Source: Serinus canaria
Taxonomy: Eukaryota; Chordata; Aves; Passeriformes; Fringillidae
NCBI RefSeq assembly: GCF_022539315.1
Contig: NC_066313.1
Span: 70,373,934 to 70,437,933 of the forward strand
DNA length: 64,000 bases
Direction of reading: 5' to 3'
Part shown: one piece after another, positions 23,975 through 35,308 of the stretch
Position numbering within the stretch: position 1 is the first letter of the stretch
Layout of the letters: each line of letters opens with the position of its first letter
Translations under genes and position numbers: made by a program
The notes under the pieces: model-generated
What the model was told of the DNA's origin: nothing
What the model saw: only the letters and a program-made list of their open reading frames with translations
Database searches by the model: none

Positions 23975-26907
23975 TAAAGTTTTGCTGGACAGTGGAAACA
24001 TCACAACATCTGGAAGATAAAAGGAAAATAAACAAGGCATAGGAACCATAACAAGGCCATCTGTCAGGGTCAGCCACCAACGACAAGATGTGGTTTATTT
24101 TGCAGATATCATCGGTTTCTTTCACTGAAATAGTCAAGGGTCTCTTACAGGCTCAAAGTCTTGGATAAGGGCTTCAGATGGATCAGATATAGTTGAGTAA
24201 ATAGTAATGTTAGAGACTTAGGATGAAATTTTGTAGTACTGCTATGGACAAAAGGAGAATCATAAGCTATTTCACAAGCCTAAACTCTCTGGAGGGTGCT
24301 GAAATAGGCTCCCCATGTGGCTTTCTTAGATTTCATTATTTTGATGAAAATGAAATAAATGCAGAATATAGGTGAGTTGGTTATTTTTTAGTACAATCTT
24401 AATCAGAAAAATCAACAGGCTGTCCTTTGCATAAAATTTATGGAATTTCCTAAACACTGCTGCAGATACAAAATTGTTTGTGAAGTACTTTTCCAAGAAA
24501 TAAGCCAGTTTATTAACTATTTGAAATAGTTAATTAAATCTATTTTCAAATAGTAAAATTTGATACTTGAGGGAGGTTAAAAAATAAAGTTTTCTTCAGA
24601 CATCAACAGAGAACAGATCAAACTTTTGGTGGATTAGATCTTTATGCAGAAGTTTTTTTCACTCCCCATGGCTGTGTGGGATGCTTGTAGAAATGTTATT
24701 CCTTCTGTTACAGAAAATTAAGTTAAATATTAAAAATATAAAGGGAGTAAATCCACGTTTCAAGTAGTTTCCATGATAACAATTGTACACACACACACAA
24801 AAAAAAAAAAACTTACTACATTTTTGTAAAATAAATTTTAAATCTCATAAATTTTGTTGAATTTTGCTAGAATGGCCATATGGCAATTTGAGATAATTGC
24901 CTTACACAGTCTTTCAGAATTTAAAATTACCATAGCTCAACAAATTTTTAATATTTTTTTAAATAGCATCACAATGCATTTCAGAATTGATCCTCTGCAT
25001 AAAAAGTCATTTACTACATTGGAGCTTTCCAGGAATATCATATAAGACTTCAAGGCACAAATACTCTCGGGATATCTCATAACAGGTTGGGAATTATGTA
25101 ATTCAAATACAAAAGCAACATGAATAGCTACCAGCTTTAAAAAACCAGGAATTGCTGCAAGATAAGTATGTTTTCAGAGATCTTCCTTAAACAATAGCAT
25201 TTTTGAGACAAGATGGAAAATAAAAAATATTTGTCATCTTTTTATTATTCAAGAGAAATAGTGAGTGGCTTCAGATTTTCTCCTTTTTTATGTAAGCAAA
25301 AGATCTAAGGATTTATTGATTTTTGGGTTGGTTTGTTTGTTTGTTGGGGTTTTCGGTTTTGTTTTGATTTTTTTTCTGTTGTTTTGTGGTTTGTTTTGGT
25401 TTTGTTTTCTTATTTTTGTATAAATAGCTTTGATTAAATGCTTAAATTTATGAAAGTTATTGTATGGGTAAATCTACTGTTATAAACTCTATCATTATAA
25501 TTTCCTTTCCAAGAACATATATAACAAATGTTCTCAGGATTATTTTGCAATATGCTTTCTTATATAGTTAAAAAGAAAGACACTAGGAGAAAAAGAAGTT
25601 TAGTAGTAAGCAATGTTCCTAATACACTGCATATTATTTTGAAATACAAATGAAGTAAAATTTAAATAATTTATTAAGCACCTGGAATTAAGATATACCC
25701 ATGAAATAAATTAGTAACAGCACAATTTACAAGTGAAAAATCCAGATCTTTCAATATATAAAACTCAGATCTCTTATTCAGTACTATTCAGCAGAATTTA
25801 TCATTAAAAAAAAAAAGTTTTTATTCAGAAAAAACTCAAATAAGGGTGACTTAATAGGACTAGGTTTTCAATTAATGATAAAGGAAGAGCTAGTGAATGA
25901 AACAGCACATTTCACAGTTTAAAGTGTTCCTTTTTCCTGTTAAATTGGCTTACTACATATTAGTATAACCTAAAACTTATTGTTGTTCAGTGCCACATTA
26001 TATTTCTGATTCATAAACAAATGTCTTTTTGAAAATTTATTCTAATTTTTTAAAATTGTTTTAGTGAATTTCTTACTATATGTTTTTATATTTTGCTGTT
26101 GGCATTTTCTTGCAAAGTCATATCAATTTTCATATCTAACTTCTTTAGAAAATACACACAGCACGGTAACCAGTTTCTTCATAATATCACATTATGAAAA
26201 TGGTTTGATTTACAAAAAAATAATAGTGGACCTCACTGTTTGCACTCTAATAGCAATTACCCAGAATCTCTAAACCCAAATAATTTAAATTTTAATTAAA
26301 TGTAATGGCGGATATCACATTAGGGAAAAATAGAGCACGGCCATGTGAATGTCTCCTTGTTGCTAACTGACCATCAATGCCAACCTCTTTGACGTTGGTT
26401 GTTAATAAAAGTGAGGTTGGAAACTCTGATATTATCTAGGGAGGAGGTTGTTCAAGGCATTTGGATATGTGGTCTGTCCTGCCAGCCCCTGTGCTTAAAA
26501 CCTTGTCAAAGTAGGATGTTTCTTTTTCCTGGTCTATCAGATATGTTGGAACCTGGATATTAAATCCAAGATATCCAAATTTAAAAGACCATTGTCACTC
26601 CCCTAATCATATTTATTTCCATTCTAAGAGGATTAATGCTGCTGGATGGCAAGCACTTTCACAAATCTGACATGATTTTAGTCTGGATATATGAAAATTG
26701 AGATAATTTTAGTATTATGTCTCAAAAAAAATTACACCATATTTGATTTTTTTCTATGCAAATAATTTTTATATTTTGAATAAAATACTATCACATGAAA
26801 AAACAGATTTATATAATGGATATCAGAATATGATGTGTTTCATTCCTGATAAAAATGAAAATATCAAAACCTAGGTTTAAAACGCTGTGTAGTTTTTATA
26901 TAAACAA

Positions 26908-26954
26908 ATGTGTGTGTGTATGTGTGTGTGGAAGTGTGTGTGTGTGTATGTATA
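26908..26954 (+). repeat. Interrupted (TG)n microsatellite
   Basis: TG dinucleotide repeat with TATG and GGAAG interruptions, directly visible. It gives the Cys/Val-rich stretch in the overlapping open frame. Confidence 0.9.
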
Positions 26955-28976
26955 CAAAACCAGATTTCTTTAGTGAAATAAAAAGGGTAGCAGAAGGGGA
27001 AAACTTCTGTTATACTTTCATAGCACAATTTATATTATATTTGCACAACTTCATTGCAAAACAATTTATTAAGGGTTTCACAGTGGACTGCAAAATAACT
27101 CCTACCTTTCTTGATATGGCAACATTAAGTTCCCAGCTCATGTTCTGCAGTTGCCTGTCTAAAAGCCTGCGGTCATTTCAGGTAATTTCAAATGACAATC
27201 ATTTTACCCTTGGTATATGTGCAAGGTCAGCAACAAAGAAGAGTGAAGAAAAACCCCAATAAGAATATATGAGATGATAAGTCATAAAATGACATTAAGC
27301 AGATCCTGTGTTGGTAAAAAAATATTTTAAATTTTAAAAATGGATATGATGTCCATCACTTATTGCTGTAACACCTTGAAAATCCCTTCAGAGGAATAAG
27401 GGAAAAAAATGTAAAAATCCTTCTCCTGCTTTATGAAATTATGCACATTATTTCTGTGATGTCTTTTAAAAAAATGTAGACCATTCTATTCATATCTCCA
27501 AGATACACAATTTTGTCAATTACTTGGTCATTATCATCAGTATTAGTGGGGAGAAAAGTCTGTCTTGGAAGTCTGAAAAAGTGATCTAGAATTCAAACAA
27601 TATGACTGAACAACAGATCCACAAACAAAAAGGATATTTATTATCTGAGGCTGATAATAATTCACTGACTTTTGTCCCATAATTCTGGGTTTATATAGTC
27701 ATTAAAAATAAACACAGAAAACACAACACTCAAAAGGATGGCGTGAAAAGAAATGACACAAACACAGAACAAAAGGCAGAAGTGCTTTAAAATAAACTTA
27801 AAACATGGAGAGATAATGTTTTTGTTTCAGGTGACACATCATTAATGGCTAGTTACAAAGGATTTATACAAATTAAGGAAAAAAAGCCGTGACAATCCTC
27901 CTGTGTCTGTTGTTTGAAAAGCAGGATTCTGCTCCAGATTCAGACTCAAAATGTGCCAGTAACAGAACTAAGTGTCTAGGCTCCCTTTTAAGCCAAGCAA
28001 GATGTAAATGCTGTCACTAAGATCTGAACAGCTGTTTAGTACATCATAAAATAAATAATTTAGACAGCTGTGTCACTCTTTAAGCTTCAATGACTGCATT
28101 TTCTACAATGTAATTCAGTTATCCATTCATAAATGTCTAATGTTCTTTGAGGATCCATAAGGCTTTGGAAACATATGCATGAGGTTTGCAGGAATGAGAC
28201 CAAACCTGTACAAAATCTGATCCCTCCAGGGACAGCTTCTGGAGCCAACAGAAGAAATGCCAGAGCACTTCAGGCAGCACCTCCCAGTTTATTTCTGCAC
28301 AACCCGATCATGTTTCAACTCCCTCTTCAGTCAGAGCGGAACTTGAACAGTTAAATTATCAAATGAATTTCTGAAATACAGAATTGCCTACAGAGAAGAT
28401 GCGAGAGAGAAGGATTAAGAGTAAATTGTGATTTGCTGGGGATTTGACGAAAGAGATGTGCTGGAAAAAAAACCCAAAAACCTTGAAAGGATTTTAACCA
28501 TAGCAATTTAATCAGTATTCTTTCTTTGAGATTCCACATTACAAACAAAATTTATCTGACTAAATGTGTATACCTAGTTCAGCTGCTGACTCTTAAGGGT
28601 CTAGTGATGTTACAATACTGTAAGGTATTCAGCCTGACTCCTGGGTGACACTTTAGAAGGTCTTGTGTGTCTTTAAGTCCTGTGCCCTTTTATTTGTGCC
28701 TGGGTGTCTTAGATCCTCAGATGAAACCTATGTGGCAAAATTAAACAAATCTTATATGTTTACACCCAAGTCCAGAAAGATGTGATGATGATGGATGATA
28801 GTCAGTTCTTCCCATTCATGTTCATTCTCAACACACTTGTACAAACACAGACCCTCTCCCTTTCAATCATCTCTGATACGCAATTTGGTTTACCCTGAGA
28901 TAAGAACACCTGGTGGCTATTGGAGGTCTGAATGATGGTATAATTAATGCATTCCAGAGAGGGAGATGAGATGTTT

Positions 28977-29020
28977 GACTTTGGTACTCATCAATGTTTG
29001 ATTGACTTTGGTACTCATCA
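28977..29020 (+). repeat. Local tandem duplication, period 27
   Basis: GACTTTGGTACTCATCA occurs at 28977-28993 and again at 29004-29020, a direct duplication with a 27-base period. It is seen directly and is probably a replication-slippage or template-switch event. Confidence 0.85.
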
Positions 29021-29480
29021 GCCTGCAAAGTGTATAAAGTGTTGCTGAAGACTCAGCCAACCAAGCAACCCAGCCTCTGAAGGCTGCAGGCAGCTCCTGG
29101 TCATATGCTCAACATTAGCAGCAATTCCCATAAGATAAATCCTAGTCAGGGACAGGGAATACTGACTCTTGTGTGGGTGAGTAAAAAAGCCCCAAGATTC
29201 AGTAAAATGCAGAGATAAAATCATAAAGCTGCCACATTGTGGCTTTCTAATTGTGAATTCTGCAAGGCACCTCTATGTTTCTAGTTGAACCTGCTGATAT
29301 TTTAATATTTTAGACATAAACTCTAGACCTAATCTGAGACTAAGTGGACCAAGCCACACGTAGGCTTCTTTGAGAAGTTTAGAAAGCAAGGGCATCTCAC
29401 TGAAGCTCATGACCCATTGGGAGGGGATCACAACCTGAGCACGTTGTAATCCATTGTATTAGTGCATGCAGCTGCTCTGG

Positions 29481-29571
29481 CAGTGTATAGACATCATACC
29501 AGCAATACTTCTAATCACAGTAACTGCATAGCAGTATATAGACATCATACCAGCAATACTTCTAATCACAG
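29481..29571 (+). repeat. Local tandem duplication, period 51
   Basis: A 40-base segment starting CAGTGTATAGACATCATACC at 29481 is repeated from 29532 with one difference (GTGTATAG versus GTATATAG). The period is 51 bases. The near identity suggests a fairly recent duplication. Confidence 0.9.
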
Positions 29572-31211
29572 TCATCCACATCATCATTGTGTCCTACTTT
29601 TCATACCCGGCTGAGAACCTTCTTTCAACTACTCTGCTACACATGGTTAGGTATCTTTCCTTTCAGACAGCAAGAGACCCATTTGGTGTACAATTTATGT
29701 CTTCACAGAGTAAATATCTTAACCTGATTGGATCATTTGTGCGCTAAAGCTTTTATCTCCAAAGGAATTCTGAGATGAGCAGTTCAGATAAAGCTGTCAG
29801 CACTGCAAACATTTACGCTGAGATTCATTTATCCAAATATGGAATTAAGAATATCAGTTTGGACAGTGAGAACTCACTGCCCTTATCACAATTTTTCATC
29901 AGGCTCTGTGTCAATGGGAAAAGCATTGATTTTTAGGAAAAAAGAGGAAATTGCTGTGTTTACCTGTATTAAAACTTAAAGCATGGAAATTTTTCTAAAA
30001 AATTTATAGGTGATATGTGTGAAAACACAGGATTCTTTCTCAGGCAGTAGAATATATGCAACTTGATCCTAACAGAGAAATACTGTATAAATCTTTCTGA
30101 TTTGTCCAGCATGAAAAGGCTTGACATTTAGAAGATCAAGTAAAGTCAATAACAAAACAAAATGTCTGAAAATTACTATTCTATCACACACACAAAGCTT
30201 GAAGTGCTCAAACTTTAATTTTTTTTCTTGAAGAGAAAGGCATGTGTCCTTAAAAAACCCAAATGTTTCAACTAATCAAGCAACACAAAACAAGATGAAT
30301 GCATTAATACATCAATCTAGGTGAAAACTTGAAATTTTCAACTATATTTCAACTGAAGTCTCAGGTCTCAGAAATTATCTGTCTCCTGAAGTACTGTGTA
30401 AAACCAACAAAACAAAGTAATTTTAGAATCTATTTTCTCCTCTAGATAAGAGAATAATAAAATGGTCACCTTGAGAAAAAGAAAGTGCAAATAGCAAGGA
30501 AGAAACGTGAAGCAAAGACAGTTGTAAATGTTAAAGACACTGTCATGTAAATAAATATGAAATCTTTGCTAAGTATAGTAAATAGTTTAAATACATAATG
30601 AATTCAAAGCTATTTAGATATGCTCAGGTTTGTTTGTTTGTTTGTTTTTCATTTGTACTTTTGGATTTCATTTAAATGAGTGGCCATTTTTTATCAATTA
30701 CTGACAGTTACGCTCCATCTGAATTCTACTGCAATACAATGCATGGGTGTAGATCTGGAAGGTTATTTCCTTTCTGCATGTGTAAACATCTTAAATGACT
30801 TCTAGTAAAGATATCAAATCATTAAAACAACATTCCTGGCTATTATAAAGGGAGGAAATGAGCATAAGTGAATCTGACAAAAAATCATTGTGAGAGAATG
30901 AAGTTTGATAAAGTTAAATGAAATAGTTTCAAAGCAATAATGCAGTTAGAAGAATTAAAATTACCTAAGTTATTAAATTAAGAAGAAATGAGCTGGTAAG
31001 TTTAATTTTCCTTTTTAAACGGAGTCCCTGGGACAGATAAAGACAGGCAGCTGCAATACTATGTCTTTCTTATTTCTAAGTGAATAGTGATGGCTGATGA
31101 TGCAATTATTGCTGCTATCAAAGAAATTATCAGGTATGAAAAATTAACATGACTACTCACTCTTTGGAAGAATGCTGAAAAAATGTTTGCTCTCTTTATG
31201 GGAAAAGGTAT

Positions 31212-31261
31212 CATTCACATGTTTAGCTATCTTTTTTCATTCACATGTTTAGCTATCTTTT
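31212..31261 (+). repeat. Local tandem duplication, period 26
   Basis: CATTCACATGTTTAGCTATC plus T runs occurs at 31212 and again at 31238, without differences over 24 bases. It is a direct tandem duplication. Confidence 0.9.
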
Positions 31262-31944
31262 AACATCCTAATTTAGTATCTTATACCAGGAAGGTATTTA
31301 TACTACCAAGGTCCTCGATGACTCTTAATCATCTTTTGATTAATTTAATGCAATATAGAATCTAAACCCACTTTTTTTTTTTGGTTTTCCTAACATCTAC
31401 TGGAAAATAAAGAATGATGAGCTTTGGAAAACTTGTAACTGCTAATAGGTAATGCATGTGGTTACACAAAGGTTTTGAGCCATTTTCAACACAGAAAGAT
31501 TCATTAGTGGAGTGAGTATCTGGTGGCATACATATGATTCTAGTGACTAAATTATTAAGGTCGCTCTTGGGGAAAAAATAAAAGGAGTGCTAGAGGGAGA
31601 AGAGGGAGACACATGAAAAAAGGGATGAGGAAGGAAAGAAAAAAAGAAAAGGGGAAAATGTTGATGCTGGAAATGTTAGGATGGACAGAGATGGGTCCCA
31701 GATGAGCATCCTTGTCTGGAGGCTCTCTCCCATGCATAAAAGGTAAGAAAGAAAGTAGGAGGTTCCTCCTTTTTTTGCCATGCTTCTCTGTAAAGACAGC
31801 ACTATTGACATTGAAGATCTTTTAAATTCTTTGGCTGGTCTTAGGCATGATGTTATTAGTTTTAACTGGAGTAAACCAACCTGATGCAAGTATTGGACCT
31901 TCGTTGGTCTCTGGGTGTCTCTGTCCGTACTGCATTTAGTGTAT

Positions 31945-32200
31945 TTAACAAAATGGGGCTAATCTCTGTACAGGTCCCTGAGGGACACCCCTTGTTACTG
32001 ATCTACTTCTGGACATTGAGACATTGACCACTACTTCCCCTCTGGATGTGATCTTGTCCACTTTACAATCCACTCATCAAATCCATCCCTCTCCAATTCA
32101 GAGAGAAGGAGGTTTCTGGGGGACTGTGTCAATGGCCTTGTGGAAGTCCAGAGGGGTAACATCCATAGCTCTTTCATCTGATTTATCTAACAAGCTAAGT
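31945..32200 (-). mobile_element. Old CR1 LINE fragment (reverse-transcriptase region)
   Basis: Reverse complement of part of CR1 ORF2 around the motif before the FADD box. Blocks GTCCCTGAGGGACACC, ATCCACTCATCAAATCCATC, GTGTCAATGGCCTTGTGGAAG and AACATCCATAGCTCTTTCATC on the + strand match the same order in CR1. The copy at 34.17-35.31 kb carries corresponding blocks (CCTGAGGGACACCACTGG, AGTGTCAAAGGCCTTGCTGAA). It has many substitutions and small indels and lacks the CR1 3' end, so it is an old internal fragment. The 126-codon + strand frame over it is antisense and not a gene. Confidence 0.75.
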
Positions 32201-32595
32201 CTGAAAATGATTGTTCTGCCAGAGGAGGGCAGAGACACTTGGTCTGGACAGGTAAGAAAAGCTCAAGTATTATCAAACACCAGGCAGACCTTTCAGCTAA
32301 AAGTGCTAGGTAAGTATTGCCACTGTATGTCCAAACCAATTTCAGATTTTATACAGCCACGTGAAGGAAAGACCACTCTTTGTTTCAGGATTTATGTATA
32401 TTAAATACATATCAGATGTTTTCTAAGTATTCATGAAGTGTATATAGATTTACACACACACATAAGCAAATATCCATGTGTCTTTATATGCATATATATA
32501 AATGTAAATTTAAAAGTTTGAACCACATAACTTACTAAGATTCTCATTTACATTAAAATGGTCCTGAATTATGCAAAAATAGTGTGTACATGTCT
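32201..32595. other. AT-rich DNA between CR1 fragment and solo LTR
   Basis: AT-rich sequence with short ACACAC and ATATAT runs near 32452-32510. No feature is recognised. The CR1 fragment may extend a few tens of bases into its left end. Confidence 0.5.
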
Positions 32596-32601
32596 CACTG
32601 G
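32596..32601. repeat. Target-site duplication, left copy (CACTGG)
   Basis: CACTGG lies directly before the left LTR end and is repeated exactly at 32986-32991 after the right LTR end. Confidence 0.85.
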
Positions 32602-32985
32602 TGCGGCATCATTCACAGGGGTCTCAGGATGAGGGAAGAGACTAGAAAGTTAACTCTATGTTCAGAAGGTTTGGTTTATTATTTTATGATATATATTATG
32701 TTAAAACTATACTAAAAGAACTGAAGAAAAGATTTCATCAGAAGGCTTAGCTAAGAATAGAAAAGGAATGAATAACAAAGGCTTGTCTCTGACCAAGACA
32801 GTCTGGACACATGGACTGTGATTGACCATTAATTAGAAACAACCAGATGAGACCAATCACAGATCCACCTGTTGCATTCCACAGCAGCAGATAAGAATTG
32901 TTTACAGTTTATTCTTGAGGCCTCTCCGCTTCTCAAGAGGGAAAAATCCTAAAGAAAGGATTTTTCATAGAACATGTCAGTGACA
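32602..32985 (-). mobile_element. ERVK-like solo LTR, 384 bases, - strand
   Basis: Read on the - strand it begins TGTCACTGACATG at 32985 and ends at 32602 in CA. It carries the same ordered blocks as the + strand copy at 54495-54882: GAAAAATCC near the 5' end, CTCAAGAATAAACTGTAAAC-like sequence, CAGATAAG/CTTATCTGCTGCTGTGGAAT, CCAAT motifs, CTTAGC, an AATAAA signal and GAGACCCCTGTGAA-like sequence at the 3' end. The flanking 6-base duplications are what ERVK/betaretrovirus-like integrases usually make. No internal retroviral sequence is present, so it is a solo LTR left by recombination between two LTRs of a provirus (inference). Confidence 0.9.
32675..32680 (-). promoter_or_regulatory. LTR polyadenylation signal AATAAA
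   Basis: TTTATT on the + strand, AATAAA on the LTR's own strand, is placed about 75 bases before the LTR 3' end. This is the same position as in the + strand copy. Confidence 0.6.
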
Positions 32986-32991
32986 CACTGG
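32986..32991. repeat. Target-site duplication, right copy (CACTGG)
   Basis: An exact second copy of CACTGG immediately after the LTR end. Together with 32596-32601 it fixes the insertion boundaries. Confidence 0.85.
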
Positions 32992-34167
32992 TGCATGCAA
33001 AAGGCTCCTGAATCTATCTTTGTCATCTATCATAGCTATAAACACGTTGTGAATAATCCAGCTAGAATTTATAATTGCTCATTCTTTCAAATGCTTTTTA
33101 ATAGGTTCATGTAGTTGAACTCAAATCCACTTCCACTCAGATATTTATCCGTTATTTCCATTTATGAAGCTAATTTTACAAGTTGGGAGACACTGCTGTG
33201 AAAAGAATTCTCTATTAACAAATTGTTTTAAAACCAGAATGAATTCTGAGGTATGTTTCTTTTTGAAATTGACAAGAAACATGACTTTTTTGTTAAAACA
33301 TAGAAAAAAGTCCCTTTTAATAATATTTCAAAGCATTCACATGACAACTGTGTATCTTCCTTTAGGATACGTACGGTGTACCTCGCTGTGTAATTGCACT
33401 GATTTAAGCAAATAGATAAACAAAAGCAACAAAATTAGAGGCAATAATTTGTAAATGGTTTTAGAATTTTTTGTTCCAGTGTTAAATTTTTAATGAACTT
33501 ATTTATGGACAATATATATATTGTGTCTTTTTGGGAGGGCAGGATGTCTCCAGTTGTAAATGTCTTCCTAGTATGAGATAAGAGCACAGCAGAATAAAAA
33601 AATATTTGTGATTGTCTCTTTTTTTAATAAAAACATTATGTTCAGTTGGCTATAATAAAGAAATTGAAATATTATAGCTAAAAAGAACTTTAGTAAAAAA
33701 CAAAGGCATTCAGCAAAATATTTGCTAATTCCAAAAGTTTTAAAAATTTACACACAAATAGGTTTCTAAATGTTTCCAATCAAAGTGCAATACAGATTAT
33801 TTTTTTTGTAAACAGAAAATAGATCTACCTAACAGGGATCAGCACCATCTTAGAACATCATTGACATCATTATTGAAAATACTATTTGAAATCAACAATA
33901 TGTAGAAGCACATGCAAGTCCTGCTCTATTTATTGCAAGCCCTGTTTAGAATGGTGGATTTAATCCTGTACTAGGATATATTTTGAAATGAGGCCCTAAG
34001 TGAGTAGTTGCAAAAAGGCAAAAATTCTTCAGCACAGACATGCCTAGAGCATGCTATTGTGCTGAATGCAGGTAACTCTGAGTGCATGCTGGACTGCGGC
34101 ATTAAGTCCTTGAACCATGGCACACAGTGAAAGAGACTTGCTAAGCAGTTGTGCCTAGTGTACACTT
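32992..34167. other. AT-rich single-copy DNA, no gene seen
   Basis: No recognisable coding or RNA gene. The open frames here (for example 83 codons at 33164-33415) have no domain. Confidence 0.55.
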
Positions 34168-34242
34168 CACAGAATCACAGAATTTCTAGGTTGGAAGGGA
34201 CCTTTAAGATCATCGAGTCCAACCCATGTTCTAACAGCTCAA

Positions 34243-34785
34243 CTAGGTCATGGCACTAAGTGCTACATCCAGTCTTTTTTTGAACACATCCAGGGATGGT
34301 GACTCCACCACCTCCCTGGGCAGATGATTCCAGTGTTTGATCACTCTTTCTGTGAAAAACTTCCTCCTTAATTCTAGCCGGTATCTCCCTTGGCACAGCT
34401 TGAGACTGTGTCCTCTTGTTCTCTCTGTTGTTGCCCGGAGAAAGAGACTGACCCCCAGCTCACCACAGCCACCCTTCAGGAAGTTGAAGAGAGTGATAAG
34501 GTCACCTCTGAGTCTCCTTTTCTCCAGGCTAAACAATCCCAGCTCTCTCAGTCTCTCCTCATACGGTTTGTGTTCCAAGCCCCTCACCAGCCTTGTTGCT
34601 CTCCTTTGGACACGCTCAAGCATCTCAATGTCCCTCCTAAACTGAGGGGCCCAGAATTGGACACAATACTCAAGGTGTGGCCTTACCAGTGCCGAGTACA
34701 GGGGAAGAATGACCTCCCTGCTCCTGCTGGCCACGCTATTCCTGATACTGGCCAGGATGCCATTGGCCTTCTTGGCCACCTGGGC
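34243..34785 (-). pseudogene. CR1 ORF2 C-terminal segment (after second premature stop)
   Basis: The last 180 codons of CR1 ORF2, in the same frame as the upstream segment but cut off from it by TGA at 34786-34788. It covers the region after the reverse-transcriptase palm (thumb/connection-like and C-terminal parts), with motifs [19 protein letters not shown] and L-R-G-D-L-I. The intact stretch could be translated only if started internally, which is unlikely. It is a remnant of the transposon and not a host gene. Confidence 0.9.
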
Positions 34786-34788
34786 TCA

Positions 34789-35307
34789 CTGTTGGCTCAT
34801 GTTCAGCCGACTGTCAACCAGCACCCCCAGGTCCCTTTCCACCTGAGCACTGTCCAGCCACACCGTCCCCAGCCTATAACGTTGCAGGGGGTTATTGTGG
34901 CCAAAGTGCAGGACTCAGCACTTGGACTTATTGAACTCCATCCCATTCGATTCTGCCCATCCATCCAACCGTTCCAGGTCCCTCTGCAAAGCCCTCCGTT
35001 CCTCTAACAGTTCGACACATGCTCCCAGCTTAGTGTCGTCTGCAAATTTGTTAATAAAAGATTCTAAACCCTCGTCCATATCATCAATAAAAATATTAAA
35101 CAGAACTGGTCCCAGCACAGAGCCCTGAGGGACACCACTGGTGACTGGCCGCCAGCTGGATGCAGCACCATTCACCACCACTCTCTGGGCCTGGCCATCC
35201 AGCCAGTTCCTAACCCAGCACAGAGTATTCCTATCTAAGTCACAGGCTGCCAGCTTATCTAGGAGTATGCTGTGGGAGACAGTGTCAAAGGCCTTGCTGA
35301 AATTCAC
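34789..35307 (-). pseudogene. CR1 ORF2 reverse-transcriptase segment with one internal stop
   Basis: It encodes the palm of the CR1 reverse transcriptase, from motif A through F-A-D-D, up to F-N-K-S-K-C where a TGA at 34915-34917 replaces the expected lysine codon. The frame then stays open for 42 codons to the next TGA. Catalytic aspartates are still present, but the N-terminal fingers and endonuclease are lost by 5' truncation, so it is inactive. Confidence 0.9.
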
Positions 35308-35308
35308 T

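Larger units (their letters stand above)
23975..31940. other. AT-rich single-copy DNA, no convincing gene
   Basis: Features inside: an imperfect inverted repeat at 24516-24554, a G/T-rich tract at 25320-25410, a TG microsatellite at 26908-26954, and tandem duplications at 28977, 29481 and 31212. A TTTG run lies at 30628-30648. A small exon-like segment at about 31090-31134 (acceptor CTTATTTCTAAG, in-frame ATG, donor GTATGA) is too short to judge. A 135-codon frame at 26855-27262 includes the TG repeat and has no recognised domain. Confidence 0.5.
34168..35308 (-). mobile_element. CR1 LINE, 5'-truncated, relatively well preserved
   Basis: On the - strand this reads from within the reverse transcriptase of CR1 ORF2 to the CR1 3' end. 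The frame opens with S-K-A-F-D-T-V (palm motif A), then [10 protein letters not shown], then the catalytic F-A-D-D at 35035-35046. The C-terminal part has the typical [15 protein letters not shown] block and N-H-L-P-R-E near the end. Over about 1.06 kb there is no frameshift, only two in-frame TGA codons (34915-34917 and 34786-34788), and the natural stop is at 34243-34245. The 3' untranslated part ends in the CR1 octamers (CACAGAATCACAGAAT on + at 34168). ORF1, endonuclease and the front of the reverse transcriptase are missing, so it cannot move on its own. Confidence 0.96.

Noticed and set aside
26855..27262. 135-codon + strand open frame
   Set aside because: It contains a TG microsatellite and has no recognised domain or splice context that stands out.
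31090..31134. Possible start-codon exon (acceptor CTTATTTCTAAG, ATG, donor GTATGA)
   Set aside because: Only 15 codons; splice-like signals this close are common by chance and no partner fits clearly.
34390..35007. 205-codon + strand open frame
   Set aside because: It is antisense to the CR1 reverse-transcriptase frame; the - strand frame has the recognisable motifs.
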